Assembly: GCA_032717465.1 (NCBI GenBank)
Contig: CM064671.1
Location: 60,155,859-60,219,858, forward strand
DNA from: Coenobita brevimanus
Lineage: Eukaryota > Arthropoda > Malacostraca > Decapoda > Coenobitidae
Length of the DNA: 64,000 bases
Reading direction: 5' to 3'
The notes beneath the pieces were generated by a model. The model had not been told where the DNA came from, did no database searches, and was given only the letters and a program-made list of their open reading frames with translations. A program made the translations under genes and the position numbers. Positions 1-12,798 of the stretch are shown in pieces. Numbering within the stretch: the first letter of the stretch is position 1; each line of letters starts with the position of its first letter.

Positions 1-350
1 CTTAATAGATAATAGCTAGCAACATACATACATATAGTCTAGAGGTTAAGTCAATGTCAAACCTAGGGGCCGAAAGGAAATGATATTAGCACCTCTCCAG
101 AATTTCTCATACCAGCACAATAGCCCACAAACAGCGCCTCGTGACCATACACACACATACACACATACAGGCTTCTAGAACAATTCACGACAGTTAAGCA
201 CACGTGACACGACCCCTGCTAAACGAGAATGTAGGAATCAGAGCTCAGAAAGGGACTGGCCATAGAACCGGCAGGTAATGGAGAGCGCAAATAAGAAGAG
301 GCATCCGACTAGACTTAGTATATTAAGTCCCTGTATAATACATACACTGC
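1..350. repeat. Dispersed repeat, copy 1
   Basis: The stretch from about 113 to 290 (starting near acagcgcctcgtgaccatac, an AC-rich block, then cttctagaac, gacacgac and ggcaggt) recurs in the same orientation at about 60360-60535. Its class is unknown. Confidence 0.6.
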
Positions 351-584
351 TCAACTTAGACTTTCTTTGAAGATAATAAATCAAGATCAGCTCCCTGTAT
401 TCACCTTTAACTCCTCCTGCTCTTCATTTACCAAAATAACTTTAACCAAAACTCAAGACTCACCTATTACAAGATTAAAGAGTTACGTATGTATAAATGG
501 TGGCTACGAAGTTCCAACACAAGAAACATCGGGAATACTCTAACTCTCCCTAACTGGAAAATCCCGCTTCTCGACGGTACTATA

Positions 585-590
585 TTATTA

Positions 591-623
<33 letters not shown>

Positions 624-690
624 GCACAAATAATGAGTAATAATAATAATGATAATAATAGTAATAATAGTAATAATGCTATTATTACTG
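585..690. repeat. ATT/AAT trinucleotide microsatellite
   Basis: A run of TTA/TTG triplets changes near 633 to AAT-type triplets, giving an imperfect inverted layout. The rest of 350-1630 is AT-rich with scattered AAT/ATT triplets and no convincing gene. Confidence 0.85.
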
Positions 691-1084
691 TTGTTGGTGC
701 CTAGGTTTAGTCATGCAGTAGTCATGCAGTACTATAGGGTATTGAGTGTTATTAATGGTGCCTAGGTTTAGTCGTGCAGTACTATTGTGTAATCCGTGTT
801 GTAAGCTTGCAAGGCTTGTTGTTGGCATAACTGTAATTAGTAGTAATAATAGTATTATTAATAATAATAGTAATACCAATAATGTGAAACTCAAAGAGAC
901 ATTATTCGTTTGCGTCAAGCACAAAGATTACATTACTGTTGCATTAATGTAGCGCGTTGCTACGACAGTATTAATAATATTGTAATTTGTAATGTTATTA
1001 ATACTGATGCATTATTAAGGGCAGTAATACTTTGGAACATTTCACAGTGTGTGCTGAAATCATTCGGATTGTCTTCCCTCTTGT

Positions 1085-1152
1085 ATGCATTATTATTGTT
1101 GTTGTTACTATTGTTATTATTGTTGTTATTATTATTATTATTATTATTATTA
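1085..1152. repeat. TTG/TTA trinucleotide microsatellite
   Basis: Tandem ttg and tta triplets. Open frames across it are low-complexity artefacts. Confidence 0.85.
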
Positions 1153-1699
1153 CACAACTTTTAGCGATATTTATATGAGTATTACTATTATAAAGAAGGA
1201 AACGTTATTGATCTAGACAACGATTATTGGCGGAAAGCAAGTATTGCCAGAAAACGCACTTGTAACCTTTGTCATGTGAATTAGCGCTAATGTCCCTTCC
1301 ACTTTCCAGATCATGGTTCACTGTTATTAAACATTTTATTCTTGTTAATATTTTTCTTTCCATCATTAATAGTGATGAAACGTCAATAACTTGTACATTA
1401 AAAATAGAAAACGCAATCAAAATTCGATCTAACTTCCAAAACCATAACAGACGTACTTAGTTATTTAATTACTAATGAATTAGTATTGGGGAGCCTCCTT
1501 ACCCGACAGGAATACTATCCATCGCAAGGACAGCACGTAAATCTACCCCTACATAAGACCCTTTCATTGTAATCCACTATATTTTTTCTACTTACAGAGT
1601 ATGTACCGTCCATTATCTTTCACTACAAGGACTCTACATAACTGAACCAAAAGCAACTAGAAACAGTAGGAACAAATATACAGCACTCAGAGTGATCAT

Positions 1700-1830
1700 A
1701 CTTTTGCCAGTGCTTAAAACAGACAGCTCAGATTGCCACCAAAATTTACTTAACTCATCCTTCTCCGATGATTCACATATCCACAAAACTTCATTGAAAT
1801 CCATCAATAACTTTTTAAGATCTTGTGGAC
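1700..1830 (+). repeat. Short dispersed motif left of LINE B1
   Basis: The block cacatatccacaaaacttc with ttgaaatccatcaataact recurs at about 11938-11985 on the other side of LINE B1. It looks like a common interspersed motif, and B1 inserted between two copies. Confidence 0.5.
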
Positions 1831-1863
1831 AAAAAGCAGTCCTGAACAAGGACTCCAACTCTA

Positions 1864-1872
1864 ATCATCACC
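1864..1872 (+). repeat. Target-site duplication of LINE B1 (left)
   Basis: ATCATCACC occurs here and again at 11896-11904, directly flanking the LINE. Confidence 0.7.
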
Positions 1873-1881
1873 CCCCCTCCC

Positions 1882-1915
1882 CTGTGGACAGCCACCTTGT
1901 CGTGGTGGGGGGACT
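1882..1915 (+). other. Hairpin in the 5' UTR of LINE B1
   Basis: GCCACCTTGTCGTGGTGGGG has complementary CCACC/GGTGG arms around a short loop. A hairpin this close to the 5' end is a recurrent feature of several arthropod LINE groups, by recollection. Confidence 0.4.
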
Positions 1916-2169
1916 CGCATGCCCCTGTGATCCTACAAGCCTGCCTGTGGATGTAACAGCATCTGGCAGAGTCTCCCATGGGGTAGGGTTGTGGGTGAGG
2001 GGTCTGACTAAGTGGTGCCCGAAACGTAGGTTACCCGTATGGGTCATCGGTGCTGCCCTCCAGAGGGGTCGCCTTGGTGCTGTCCTGAGTTGGTTGGTTG
2101 GGTGTGTGGGCTGGGAGGTGTTGGGGAAGGGGGTCTTTGCACTGAGGGGAGCAAACTTTCACATCACAG

Positions 2170-4020
2170 GTGTCCTTTTTGGGTCACCCTCTGGGGACGA
2201 GGTATCCCACTCCCAACAGACTGCACTCAGTCCCCTCACTCCATAGTAGGCAGTTTTTCTTGGCTCCTGGTGCCATTTTATCTCTCACTAATGTACATAC
2301 GGATACATTAAACACTTCTTCAACCACTCATGTGGTCAGTGACCAGCTGCACGACGTGGCATCACCTGGTCATTCTCTGGCCGATGACTCTATACCCTGC
2401 GGGTCATCTGCCAAAACTGCAAATCCAGATGTCCCTTCTATCGAGCTGTTACCTGGTGTGTTTGTGAAATACTCATACAAAATAAATAGTACTCAAAACG
2501 GTTGATGGTAGTTCTTTCTGGAACCTGAACTGTTCTCTGATTCACAGTGGTCTAGTTACAGCATGTGGATTTGCCCCCAAGGTCTCTTTGCAGAGCGACG
2601 GTTCTCTGTTGCTAGAGGCCAGGAATGAAGAGGACAGTTCGTGCATCCAGTCTCTTACTATGGTTGCCGGCTATCCAGTCGCTGCCTCTCATCACTTAGT
2701 CCTAAATCAGTCTCGTGGGGTTGTGTATTCTCATGACTTAGCCTCTTATTCTGAATCTTCCCTCTTGGAGGGGCTGGCTCCTCAGGGAGTTGTAGCAGTA
2801 GAGAGAATTATGAAGAAAGTTGATGAGGTTTTAACACCCACGCCCACTCTTATCTTCACATTTGATCGTCTTACTTTGCCAGAGGTTGTCACTGCTGCAT
2901 GGTGGAAGCTTAAGGTTGAACTTTATGTTCCCCGAGCTAGAACGTGCTATTATTGTCAAAGATTTGGTCATATTTGCCATTCTTGCTGGTGGGAAGCGTC
3001 TGGCCTTCCTGAGGTCTGTGGAAATTTTGGTGTTTCCCATGGTATGGTTGATTGTTCTTAACCTTCTAAATAATTGAACTGTGAAGGAGAGCATGCGGCC
3101 TTCTCAAGGGATTGTGATGTATACAAGTTTGAGTATGAGATTATTTCTGTCTGAACGAAGGAGAAAATTTCCATTTTCTGAGGCAAAGGCCAGAGTAAGG
3201 GAGAGGTTCATTCACCCTGGGGTTACTTTTGCTGATGCCTTGTCTTGCCCTAAAGCTACCCAGCAGGTGCCCCTGCCATCACACAATGCCCCATCAAATT
3301 CTCTGAGTTCTACTTCCTGGCCTTCTCAGCCGAGGAGGGGGGGTTCACTGAGGGAGTGCAGCCTGGAAGAGGCTGTGCTTCTTCTGAGGGGGCGGCTCCT
3401 GTCTCTTAGGGTGTCACCTCTGGGGTGGTAAGTCCTGCATCTGGGAGTGCCTCCCCCATCCCAGTTCCTCCGGTTCTTCCTGTGGCAACCAACCATGTTG
3501 ATGCTACGCCATGCTTTGACACATCCAGAACTCCCGATGTTCTTTCTGTGCATGGTAAGCATCGCCGTGGCTCCTCAGAGAGCTCAAAGACTGAAGCACT
3601 GTTACCAAAGACCTCTGCAGTGGAGCCCACTACTCCTCCTACTTGGGATGCTCAGGGGTCAGGGTGGGTGCAGTCTGAGGATGGCATTTCACTGACGACC
3701 CAGCCACCACGAGACAGTGGTCATTGATGCGCCTGCTCAGCTGCATGAGGCCTTTCCCTCTCAGGGTTCCAGAATTTGTGGGATGCACTACCGATCGTGC
3801 TCCTTCTTGTAGTGGCACTGCCTGCTCTATTCCAGCTAGGGCAGCTTGAAGTCCCCCTGCCAAGCCATCTCTTGCTCCACCACAGAAGACCATTGTCCTG
3901 CCCTCTTCTTGCATTTTATCTTCTGCAGGTTGGCACACTGTACACCATATCAGTGCTATGTAGTCCTTTTCTAAGGGCAGTTTTAATCAGCAGTCTAAAT
4001 CTGGTTGCTTGTCAGGGGTA
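2170..4020 (+). pseudogene. LINE B1 ORF1 (gag-like) remnant with CCHC knuckle
   Basis: The clearest frame is 2588-3061. It ends with CYYCQRFGHICHSC, a C-x2-C-x4-H-x4-C zinc knuckle at about 2946-2987, and a second degenerate knuckle (VCGNFGVSHGMVDC). Such ORF1 proteins bind the LINE RNA. Stops at 3059, 3431 and later break the frame; downstream fragments are Pro/Ser-rich, as in the C-terminal part of ORF1 proteins. Confidence 0.6.
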
Positions 4021-5349
4021 AGGTTGTCTCGCCCCTTAACCTGATTCTTCCTTTACTGTGGGTACTATGGCATTCTCAGCCAGTATACTACAATGGAGTT
4101 CTCATGGGCTGTGTGGTAAATGGGAAGAGCTCTGGACCCTCCTGACTCATTCCCCTTTGTGCATGTGTCTCCAGGAAACTCTTGTAGGGTTATCACTTCT
4201 CATGCTGAACTTTTTCAGTGTCTCAGTAACACAGAGAGTAGGCCAGTGTGCTCTCCAATACAAGTTTCTCTAACTATCAACACCAAACTACATGCACAGT
4301 ACATGCTACATTTCCTTTTCCAAAATTTAAAAAAAGTCATGGCAGCACTACACGTGGCCTGGAGTCCCCAGGGTGGGGACCATAAATGCTCCCACCTTCC
4401 GCCCCTATCCTGGTGACAACTCGAGCTGCGTGAAACCACTGTTCGACTCTCTTCTTCTTCATTTCTGCAACATTTGCGGCCTTTCCTCTAACTTTCGCTC
4501 TGTTGAGCACCACCTCTCCTTTTCTAAACCTCACCTCCTTTTTCTAACTGAGACTCAGCTATCTGAGGCAACTGACAGCAAACCCTTTTCTGTATCCTCC
4601 TACTTTCTCTATACTCATCTCAGCGCCAAAGGTGGATGTTGCATATATGTACGCAACAACCTATCTTGTTCTCGTGTTCCTGAACTCGATTCTTCTGAAT
4701 TGTCTACACTCTAGCTTCGGCTTTCCTGTCATTCTCTGACTAAATATATCTGCGCTGTTTACTTATCTCCTAGTTCTAATGACTATCAAAAATTCTTTGA
4801 CTGTCTTACTTCTACGATGGAACACATTCTATCCATTTCTCCTTTCTAGGACATTCTAGGATATTTCAAAGTTCACCACCACCTTTGGCTTTCCTCTCCT
4901 TTCACTGATCCACCTGGTGAACTAGCCTACACCTTTTTTATCCTTAATGACCTAGAGCAGCTTGTACAGCACCCTACCTGTATCCCTGACCGCCTTGGAG
5001 AGAGCTTCGACATACTTGACCCCTTCCTTACTACTAATCCTTCTGCTTACACTGTTAATCTTTTCTCTCTGTTAGGCTCCTCCGATCACAACCTTATCAC
5101 CTTAACCTGTCCTATCACTCCGGTACGGCTTGTGGACCCTCCAAAGAAACGACGTCTCTGGCACTTTGGAGATGCGGATTGGGAGGCCCTCAGGCAGTAC
5201 TTCTTTGATTTTCCCTGGAATGATTATTGCTTCCATGGCCGGGAGCCATCTGGGTGTGCCTTGCTCATTACGGAGGTTATTCTTTCGGGCATGGAAGCAT
5301 ACATTCCTTTCTCATATACTCTGACTAATGCAAGAAAGCCTTGGTTTAA

Positions 5350-6108
5350 CCCGCCCAGTCCCGGCCACTTTTCGACCACTGGTACCCCCCAATCCCGGGC
5401 AATTTTCGACCTTTTTTTTTTTTGCTTAAACTTTCGCTTTTGGTGAGAAACATCGAAAATTCATAGAGAAATCGCTCACCTGAGGTTTAAAATACTCATT
5501 ACAGGTAGGAGAGCCTCCTTACCTTACTGGGTTTTCTATCAGGCTGGCACCAAAGAAAACGAGTTCTATGGGAGGATAACTATTTCACACCACTCATAAA
5601 CGGTATTTATTTATTTACTGTTACGAATTTATATGTAGTACAAGAGTATATTGGTTTTCAAGCAGTAATATAGGCATTGTAAGCATTGTTTCACTCACTA
5701 ATACCTGACCTTTTTTTGCCACATTACCTGATCATCATTTCTAACTGTTTCTTTCTCTAATGCTATGTAAAGTTTGTCCTCCACATTGTCATTGATTGGG
5801 GAATCACTCTGGCCCTGAATTTCGTACCGTGGCATGACATGGCTATACTGGCCAGGTCACTGATAACAGGTGAATTGCTGAGAAAAGGGCATGCAAGGGG
5901 GGGGAGGAGGTCATGCTGGGTAAGGCATTGTCTCTGCCTGGCATCTTGTTGAGGCAGGTGTCCCGTGTATACGTACCAAAAATGACTCGCGAAAATTGAA
6001 AATTGTGGAAATTATGAACCTTGCAATTGCAGGACGTTGAAGTACGTCCTCGGGATTAGCTGTGACAAAACGTGAGGACGTGGAAGTACGTCCTCGGGAC
6101 GGCGCGGG
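5350..6108 (+). mobile_element. TTAA-flanked non-autonomous element M1 (piggyBac-like termini)
   Basis: It starts TTAA|CCCGCC and ends GCGCGGG|TTAA. It sits in LINE A1 at a TTAA that is single in A2 (near 29031) and A4 (near 49330). It is 759 bp and close to the copies at 47880, 59401 and 60834. No transposase frame is intact. TTAA duplication plus CCC/GGG ends are hallmarks of the piggyBac superfamily; membership is inferred. Confidence 0.85.
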
Positions 6109-6114
6109 TTAATC

Positions 6115-8020
6115 ATGCTTGACTTAATGCTGTCCACAATAAGGAGAGGGCCTATAAAAGGTACCAGAGCCAACCCACCCCTGAATCACATCTTTTATAT
6201 ATTTCTGCCCGGAATCGTGCTAAGTCTGTTCTTCGCTCTGCTAAAAATGATTTCATCCATACTAAATGCTCTCAACTCTCCAACTCGAATTCTTCCCGCT
6301 CCTTCTGGCACCTTGCCAAAAACATTTCAAACAACTTTACCTCGTCATCCTTCCCTCTTCTTTTCTACTCTGATGGCTCTGTAGCTATTTTCTTTACTGA
6401 TAAAGCAGATCTCTTTGCTCAGACTTTCTCCTCCAATTCCACCTTAGACGATTCCGGTGCTGTTCCTCCATCACTTCCCCCCTCTGACTTCCTTATGGCT
6501 GACATTAAAATTTCTTTAGCTGATGTATTTTCTGCCATCACTGGCCTCAATACTAGCAAGGCATATGGGCTGATGGAGTACCTCCTGTTGTTCTCAAGAA
6601 CTGTGCTTCTGTGCTTACACCTTGCCTAGGCAAACTCTTTCACCTTTGTCTATCAACTCATACCTTTCCTTCTTGCTTGAAGTATGCTATCATTCAGGCA
6701 GTCCCCAAAAAGGGTGACCATTCCCAACCCTCTAACTATCGTCCAATTACTTTAACATCCTGTATCTCAAAAGTTTTCGAGTCAATTCTTAATAGAAACA
6801 TTTTAAAGCATCTTTCCTATCACATCCTTCTTTCTGATCATCAGTATTGGTTCCATCAGGGATGCTCCACTGGCGATCTTCTCACGTACCTTTCAGACTC
6901 CTGGTCATCCTCCTTTCGGGACTTTGGTGAAAGCTTTGCCATTGCACTTGACATCTCAAAGGATTTTGATCGAGTCTGGCATAAATCTTTAATTTCTAAA
7001 CTGCCCTCTTACAGTTTCTATCCTTCTATGTGTGCCTTCATCTCTAGCTTCCTTCTGGTCATTCTATAGCCGCTGTTGTAGACGGCCTTCGTTCTTCTCC
7101 TAGATCTATCAACAGTGGTGTTCCTCAGGGCTCTGTCCTATCACCAACTCTCTTCCTTTGATTTATCAATGACCTTCTAAGCTGTACATCTAACCCTATC
7201 CACTCATATGCTGATGACTCCACCCTTCACCTATCCATTCGGTTCCCACAACGTCCATCTCAGCAGTTACTTCAATAAGACGAGGCTATGGCACATATAA
7301 TGTCTGACTTGGCTCGTATCTTTGATTGGGGTAAAAATAATCTGGTTGTTTTTAATGCATCAAAGACTCAGTTCTTACACCTATGAACCCGACAAATATT
7401 CCTCAGGTATACCCACTAATGTTTAATAATATTCAGCTAAATCCTGCATCATCCCTGAGCATGCTTGGGGTTTCATTTACTCAGGACTTGTCTTGGAAAG
7501 ATCATATTACATCTCTTGTAAAATCTGCTTCCAAGAGATTAGGTGTGCTAAGCCGCCTCCGTTCCTCGTTTGCCCCTGCACAATTGTTGGCTCTATACAG
7601 GGGTTTTATCCGCCCCTGTGTGGAGTACAACTCTCATGTGTGGGGAGGCTCCCCACATACAGCCCTTCTCAATAGGGTGGAGTCAAAGGCTTTTCGTCTC
7701 ATTAACTCTCCTCCTCTTACTGACTCCCTTCAACCTCTGTCTCTTCGTCACACTGTTGCATCTTTATCTCTTTTCTATCGCTCCTTCAATGGTCACTGCT
7801 CCTCTGAACTGTCTGCATGCATTCCTCCACCTCTACGACGGGCGCGTAGCACCCGTCTAGCAGCAAACTCTCATCCCTCGTCTGTCCAACTCTCTAATGC
7901 AAGAGTTAACTGTTACTCTCAGTCTTTCATTTATGCAACAGGTCAACTCTGGAATTCTGTCTGTATTTCCTGCTTCTTAAGATCTCCAGTCTTTCAAACG
8001 CAGTGTGTCCACGCATCTTG
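6115..8020 (+). pseudogene. LINE A1 reverse transcriptase, broken
   Basis: The frame runs in pieces: 6115-6384, 6611-7069 and 7383-8021. The middle piece carries RT motifs including PKKGDHSQPSNYRPI and ALDISKDFDRVWH. The last piece is the C-terminal domain after the active site. Stops and small frameshifts between pieces show that it is non-functional. It would have copied the LINE RNA at the nicked target. Confidence 0.8.
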
Positions 8021-8137
8021 AAGTAATTGGATCTTGAATTTGGCTGTCTCTTGTTTTTGTTTTTTTCTCTTGGATGGAACAATAATTGCGGGCTTGCAGC
8101 CTTTGGTTCCTTCTTCCTCGCATAAAAAAAAAAAAAA

Positions 8138-8690
8138 CTGGGTACAATGCTTTTTACTCAGCACCAGCCCAGGGTCCTGTTGGAGGTGGTGCTGTTTTGG
8201 CGAGGGCTGACATCCGTCATCGGCCAGTCCACCTCCAGTCTGACTTCCAGTGTGTTGCTGTGCAGTTGTATGCGCACCGTTGGTATTCAGTTTGTTCCAT
8301 GTATTTACCGCCCAACACAGCAGTCGGTAGGGTGGAACTTGAGAACCTTCATGGTCAGTTCCTTACACCCTTTCTTCTTTTGGGGGACTTTAATGGTCAC
8401 CACCATTTGTGGGGTGACTGTCATATTAACCAATGTGGGAGTTTGTTGGTGTCCTTACTGCAGGATGAGGATCTTGCCCTATTCAATACTGTACTGGGGC
8501 GTTTATGCATTTTCATCCCCAGTCAGGTTCATTTACTGCAATTGACCTCTCTGTCTGCTCTCCTGACTGTCTCCTGGACTATACCTGGAAGGTTATGGAG
8601 GATCTCCATGGAAGTTATCATTTTCCCATCCTCCTTAGTGCAGCAGTATCTAGTCCCTGTTCCCGTCTACTGAGGTGGAGATTGGATTAG
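8138..8690 (+). pseudogene. LINE B1 endonuclease domain, 3' part
   Basis: This resumes LINE B1 directly after the poly(A) of A1. It carries GGGAVLARADI, VCSMYLPPN and LLLGDFNGHHHLWG, which are motifs of apurinic-like LINE endonucleases. The first part of the domain lies at about 4060-4170, before A1. It is frameshifted near 8540-8690. Confidence 0.75.
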
Positions 8691-9399
8691 GCAGACTGGT
8701 CTCTTTTCTCTTCTCTGATCTCTGTTGAAGTCTCAATTGAAGACTTTCCTCATATTGATGAGGCTGTTTCGTTCTTTACTTCCGTTCTGCATTCTGCTGC
8801 CCTTCATGCTGTTCCTAAAACCTCTGGCAAGTATCACTATCGACCTATCCTATGGTGGAACGAAAATTGCAGTGTTGCTGTACGTGATAAGAAGTTAGCT
8901 TTCTCCCGTTATTGTAGATGCAGGACAGAACATTATCTTGTCAAGTTCAGAAGGGCGCAGGCTAAGGCTCTTTGAGTACTGAAACAAGCTAGGCAGGACT
9001 CTTGGATGACTTATGTCTCATCTGTAAACTCAAAGATACCAGTGTGGAAGAGGGTGCAAAAGATCTCAGGAACATTAACTCAAGGCAGGTCCCCCATGCT
9101 GATGTCTAATGGTGAGCCTGCTGGTAACCCTGCAGCTGTGGCCGATATTTTTGTGCCTGCCTTTGTGGCTGTCAGTCACAGAGATACTAGCTCACCAACT
9201 TTTGCCAGACAACGGGAGATAGAGGAAGCAAGGGTGCTGGACTTCCGTTCAGGCAATGTGGAGTCCTACAACCTCCCTATCTCTTATTATGAACTCTAAT
9301 CCGCTCTTTCCCTCTGTCATGACACCTGGATGATGATGCACTGCCTTTTCTCCTCAGTCTTTTTTTTTTAAATCTGGCGGGAATCTTCTCTTCCCACTT

Positions 9400-10230
9400 C
9401 TTGGCATGAGGCTATTGTCCTGCCATTCCAGAAGCCGGGGAAGGCAGGTTACAGTCCCCTGGAGTATCGGCCAATTGCCTTAACATCATGCTTATGCAAA
9501 CTATTTGAGAAAATGGTCAACATGCCCCTAATGTGTTTCCTAGAATGGAATGAACGTATCTCTCAGTGTCAGTCTGGTTTCAAAAATGTCAGTCAACAAC
9601 AGATGCACTTGTCCATCTTGAGGCTGCAGCATGTGATGCTTTTGCTAGACAGCAGCTTCTGGTGTGCACTTTCTTTGACCTAGAAAAGACATATGATACT
9701 ACATGGCGGTTTGGAATCTTCCAACTCCAATCTTCTGGTTCACGTGGCAGGCTACCCCTATTTATATTAAATTTTCTGCATGACCATTCATTCAGGGTTA
9801 AGGTTGGTGTCACCCTGTCTCCTTTGTACCCTCAGGAGGAAGGGGTGCCTCAAGGAAGTGTCCTCATGTGACCCTTTTTGCAATAGCTTTGGACAGTATT
9901 GTGTCCTCTATTCCAGAAGGGATGTCGATCTCACTGTATATCGATGATTTGGCTCTATGGTATGGTCCTTCCCGAATGTCCTTGGCTGAACATCGCATGC
10001 AGCTTGCTCTAGACAGGGTCACTCGGTAGGTCACCATGCACGGCTTCCGTTTCTCCCCCAACAAAGACAGTGGCCTAGCATTTCTGCCGCTTGAGAGGAG
10101 CTCACCCTGACCCAGACCTCCAGCTTTATGGCCACACGGTGCGATGTGTGGACGAGACAAGGTTTCTTGGACTTGTTTTTGACAGGAGACTGACGTGGGT
10201 ACCTCATATCCATTCATTATGACTATTTAT
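9400..10230 (+). pseudogene. LINE B1 reverse transcriptase
   Basis: The frame beginning at 9566 reads STTDALVHLEAAACDAFARQ, VCTFFDLEKTYDTTWR and EEGVPQGSVL. A shifted frame gives LYIDDLALWYG at about 9937, the catalytic FxDD-type box. Stops and frameshifts separate these blocks. Confidence 0.78.
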
Positions 10231-10673
10231 CATGCCTCCGTGCCCTGTCTCTCTTACAGACCTTATCTCACTTGTCTTGGGGTGCTGACAGAACCATCCT
10301 ACTCCACATAGTAAGGAGCAAAATGGGCTATGGGTGTGTGCTGTACTCTTCTGCTACTGAGGCACAGCTGTGGCCACTAAATTCGGTCCATCATGCTGGG
10401 ATTCGTCTCTCAACTGGGGCTTACCGGTCTTCCCCAAATGAAAGTCTGTTGGTTGATGCAAACAAACCACCACTAGATCTTTGCCGGCAGTCCTTGATGG
10501 TGCATTGTTGCCATAGCCTTCACCACCTTCCGGCCTCACTGAGTTGTAAGGCTGTCTCTGTGCTCGCTCTTCTCCATTTTTATGACACCCACCCTTGCTA
10601 TCCACACCGGTTTGGGTACAGAGAGAGGGCTGCCACAGGGGAGTTGAATGTCTAGTCCTCCCCTGTTAGCCCT

Positions 10674-11190
10674 ATGCATGTCCCCCAAGTGACTCCCTGG
10701 CATCTCCCAGAGGTACAATCATGTGATTACTTCCTTGAGAGGAAGGCCTCTCTTTCCTCACAGGCAGCTTTGTGTTACTTTTTAGAACATGCATCTGCTA
10801 ACAGTGACTCGATCCCTGTATATTGTGATGGCTCTGAATCCCATGTGGGGACAGGTTTTGGTGTCATTTTTTGTGATTATAGCCGTGGTGGAAGTCTTCC
10901 TCTTTCTACATCAGTTTTTACCACTGAACTTACCGCCATTTTAGTTACAGTTGAATTGATTTTTAGTTTTCCTCCAGCTTCTTTTACCATTTTTAGTGAC
11001 TCAGTCAGTGCCCTATAAGCTTTGTCTCGTGGCCACCCATCACATCCCTTAGTCCTGTCTGTCTCGGAGTGGCACTTCTTATTATGTAGGCAAGGATACT
11101 CTGTACAAGTGTGTTGGGTCCCTGCACATGTGGGGATTGTGGGCAATGAGAGTGCTGACTCTTTGGCTAGAGCTGTTGCCTTTTGCCCTT
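10674..11190 (+). pseudogene. LINE B1 RNase H domain
   Basis: YCDGSESHVGTGFGVIF, FTTELTAIL, FSDSVSAL and VPAHVGIVGNESADSLA contain the D-E-D-D metal-binding residues of RNase H. A stop at 11017 splits the domain. RNase H in a LINE points to the I/R1/LOA-like groups rather than to Jockey proper. Confidence 0.8.
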
Positions 11191-11867
11191 CCTCTTCACA
11201 TTACCATGTCCCATCCGAGGATTTATGTGCAGCTTCTGGGGAGGCTGTCCATTTCTGCTGGCAGAGGAGGTGGGACGCAGCAGGGGCAAACAAACTCCAC
11301 AGCATTCGTCGGAACCTGGGTGATGGGGGTATGTGGGACTGGCCTGACAGTGGGAAACAGCTTTGGCCTGTCTCCGGATTGGCCACATTAGGCTGACTCA
11401 TAGTTCTTTAATGGAGAGGGCACCCCCTCCCTATTGTGATGGATGTCTGGTTCCTTTGACTGTGCAGCATCTCCTTGTTGCATGCCCCAGTCTTGGGAAC
11501 CTTCGTCGGTGGTACCTTTCCGGGTGCCGAGCTGGCAACAGATCGTACCTTCTCTCCTTTGTGCTTGGGGAAGATGCTTGTGGTATGGGGGGAGGCACCT
11601 GCTCCTTTGTGTTGAGTTCTGGCCTTCTCCACAAGCTGTAGGGCTTTACCATATTTTAGTTTGTGTTTTAACGATAATGTTCTAGTTTTAACCTCAGTCT
11701 TTCCACCATGTTTTTAGTTTTGGTTGTTTCTTTTATACTGTTGGTTTGTTTTATGCATCTTTTTTCTCTTTGCTTTTTATCGTTTTTTTAAAATATATTT
11801 TTACTTTCTTTTAATGCTTGTGTTCGGCGGCATATGACCTCTGGTGTTGTGCTGCCATGTCACATTT

Positions 11868-11895
11868 TCGTTCATTCATTCATTCATTCATTCTG
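11868..11895 (+). repeat. (ATTC)n 3' tail of LINE B1
   Basis: Six tandem attc/ttca units end the LINE immediately before the target duplication. Confidence 0.75.
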
Positions 11896-11904
11896 ATCAT
11901 CACC
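11896..11904 (+). repeat. Target-site duplication of LINE B1 (right)
   Basis: ATCATCACC, identical to 1864-1872. Confidence 0.7.
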
Positions 11905-12062
11905 ATTTATTAATCAACTCCTCCTTGACCCATGACCAACATATCCACACAATTTCATTGAAATCCGTCAATAATTTTTTAAAGACAAATAGATTGAAAG
12001 CATAACCTCCTCCATTTTTCGTTGACGGAGGTAACAGATTAATCAATTTGCAATCGGACTAG

Positions 12063-12084
12063 TTTTTTTTTTTTTTTTTTTTTT
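12063..12084. repeat. Poly(T) tract
   Basis: A T run of about 22 bases followed by a G-rich stretch. The rest of 11,990-12,660 is AT-rich and holds one SINE-like fragment. Confidence 0.9.
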
Positions 12085-12174
12085 GGGGGGGAAGGGGGTA
12101 CGATTAAGCGTTAATTAATTCCTTGTCTCTTTAGATTATTTTAACACTGGTAAACATCTTTCAAAATCAATGGG

Positions 12175-12290
12175 TTAATTATTTGGTACACTCATAATCA
12201 CTAATCTCTGACCAGAGAGTTAGCCAAAGTCGTGGCCAGGCGTAGGCTGCACAGTCAGACACACTCCACCGTCGTTTCAGAAAGGTTTAG
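12175..12290 (-). repeat. SINE-like repeat fragment
   Basis: On the minus strand ctggtcagagattagtgatt followed by atgagtgtac matches 14964-14993 on the plus strand. The two form one dispersed family. Confidence 0.55.
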
Positions 12291-12660
12291 TGCTTCAATG
12301 AACAATTATCTAAGCGTCACTGAAGCACTTTTGTTTCACAGATATATTACTTTCTCAAGTAATATATGCATGGTAAGAAATAGAGAAATTTGGTCCTAGC
12401 TGTTATTTTTAGTCTATAATGAGTGCGTGATATTTGAATTTCATACACTGTTTTATTCATCTGTTTATTATTTCACTGACCTATTTCTTGAGGCGAGCCC
12501 TTAACCGACCTGTTAGTCTGTGCTATCCACGATTGCCACAGCAGCTGGCATTCACGCGACATATTCTAAGTAAGAGTGCTTTATAATACTTATATCGTTG
12601 ACAGAAATTTACTATTACTACTACTTTGAATTGGATGTTTTTCTCTAGTGATAACAGGCC

Positions 12661-12668
12661 CCGTTGCC
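12661..12668 (+). repeat. 8-bp target duplication of P-like element (left)
   Basis: CCGTTGCC is repeated exactly at 14572-14579. Confidence 0.8.
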
Positions 12669-12798
12669 CATAGATATAAATAAGCCTAGATGCCACATGA
12701 CACTACTTTAGATGCGTCGCGCGGCCGACATCTTGGAACGGTCGAGGCAGACGATGTGTTCCTGGCGATGATCAAAGCTGACCACTATTTACCTAAAA

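Larger units (their letters stand above)
4330..8137 (+). mobile_element. LINE A1: Jockey/CR1-like retrotransposon inserted in B1
   Basis: The endonuclease part (SFSKPHLLFLTETQLS, GGCCIYVRNN) begins near 4430. The reverse transcriptase follows, with NYRPITLTSCISKVFESIL, FAIALDISKDFDRVWHK, GVPQGSVLSPTL and YADD at 7207-7218. The C-terminal block SLVKSASKRLGVLSRLRSSF to RGFIRPCVEYNSHVWGG is typical of this group. It ends in TTCCTCGCAT plus poly(A) to 8137. The LINE has no RNase H. It is broken by stops and by element M1. The 5' limit is approximate. Confidence 0.82.
1873..11895 (+). mobile_element. LINE B1: RNase H-bearing I/Jockey-group retrotransposon, near full length, interrupted
   Basis: Without the inserted A1 element this is about 6.2 kb, the usual size of such LINEs. 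It has a 5' UTR with a CCACCTTGTCGTGGTGG hairpin, an ORF1-like region with a zinc knuckle, an endonuclease start near 4060-4170 (ILQW, CMCLQETLVG) that resumes at 8140, a reverse transcriptase and an RNase H. The 3' end is a (ATTC)n tail near 11870-11893. The 9-bp repeats ATCATCACC flank it. Many stops and frameshifts make it inactive. Confidence 0.82.
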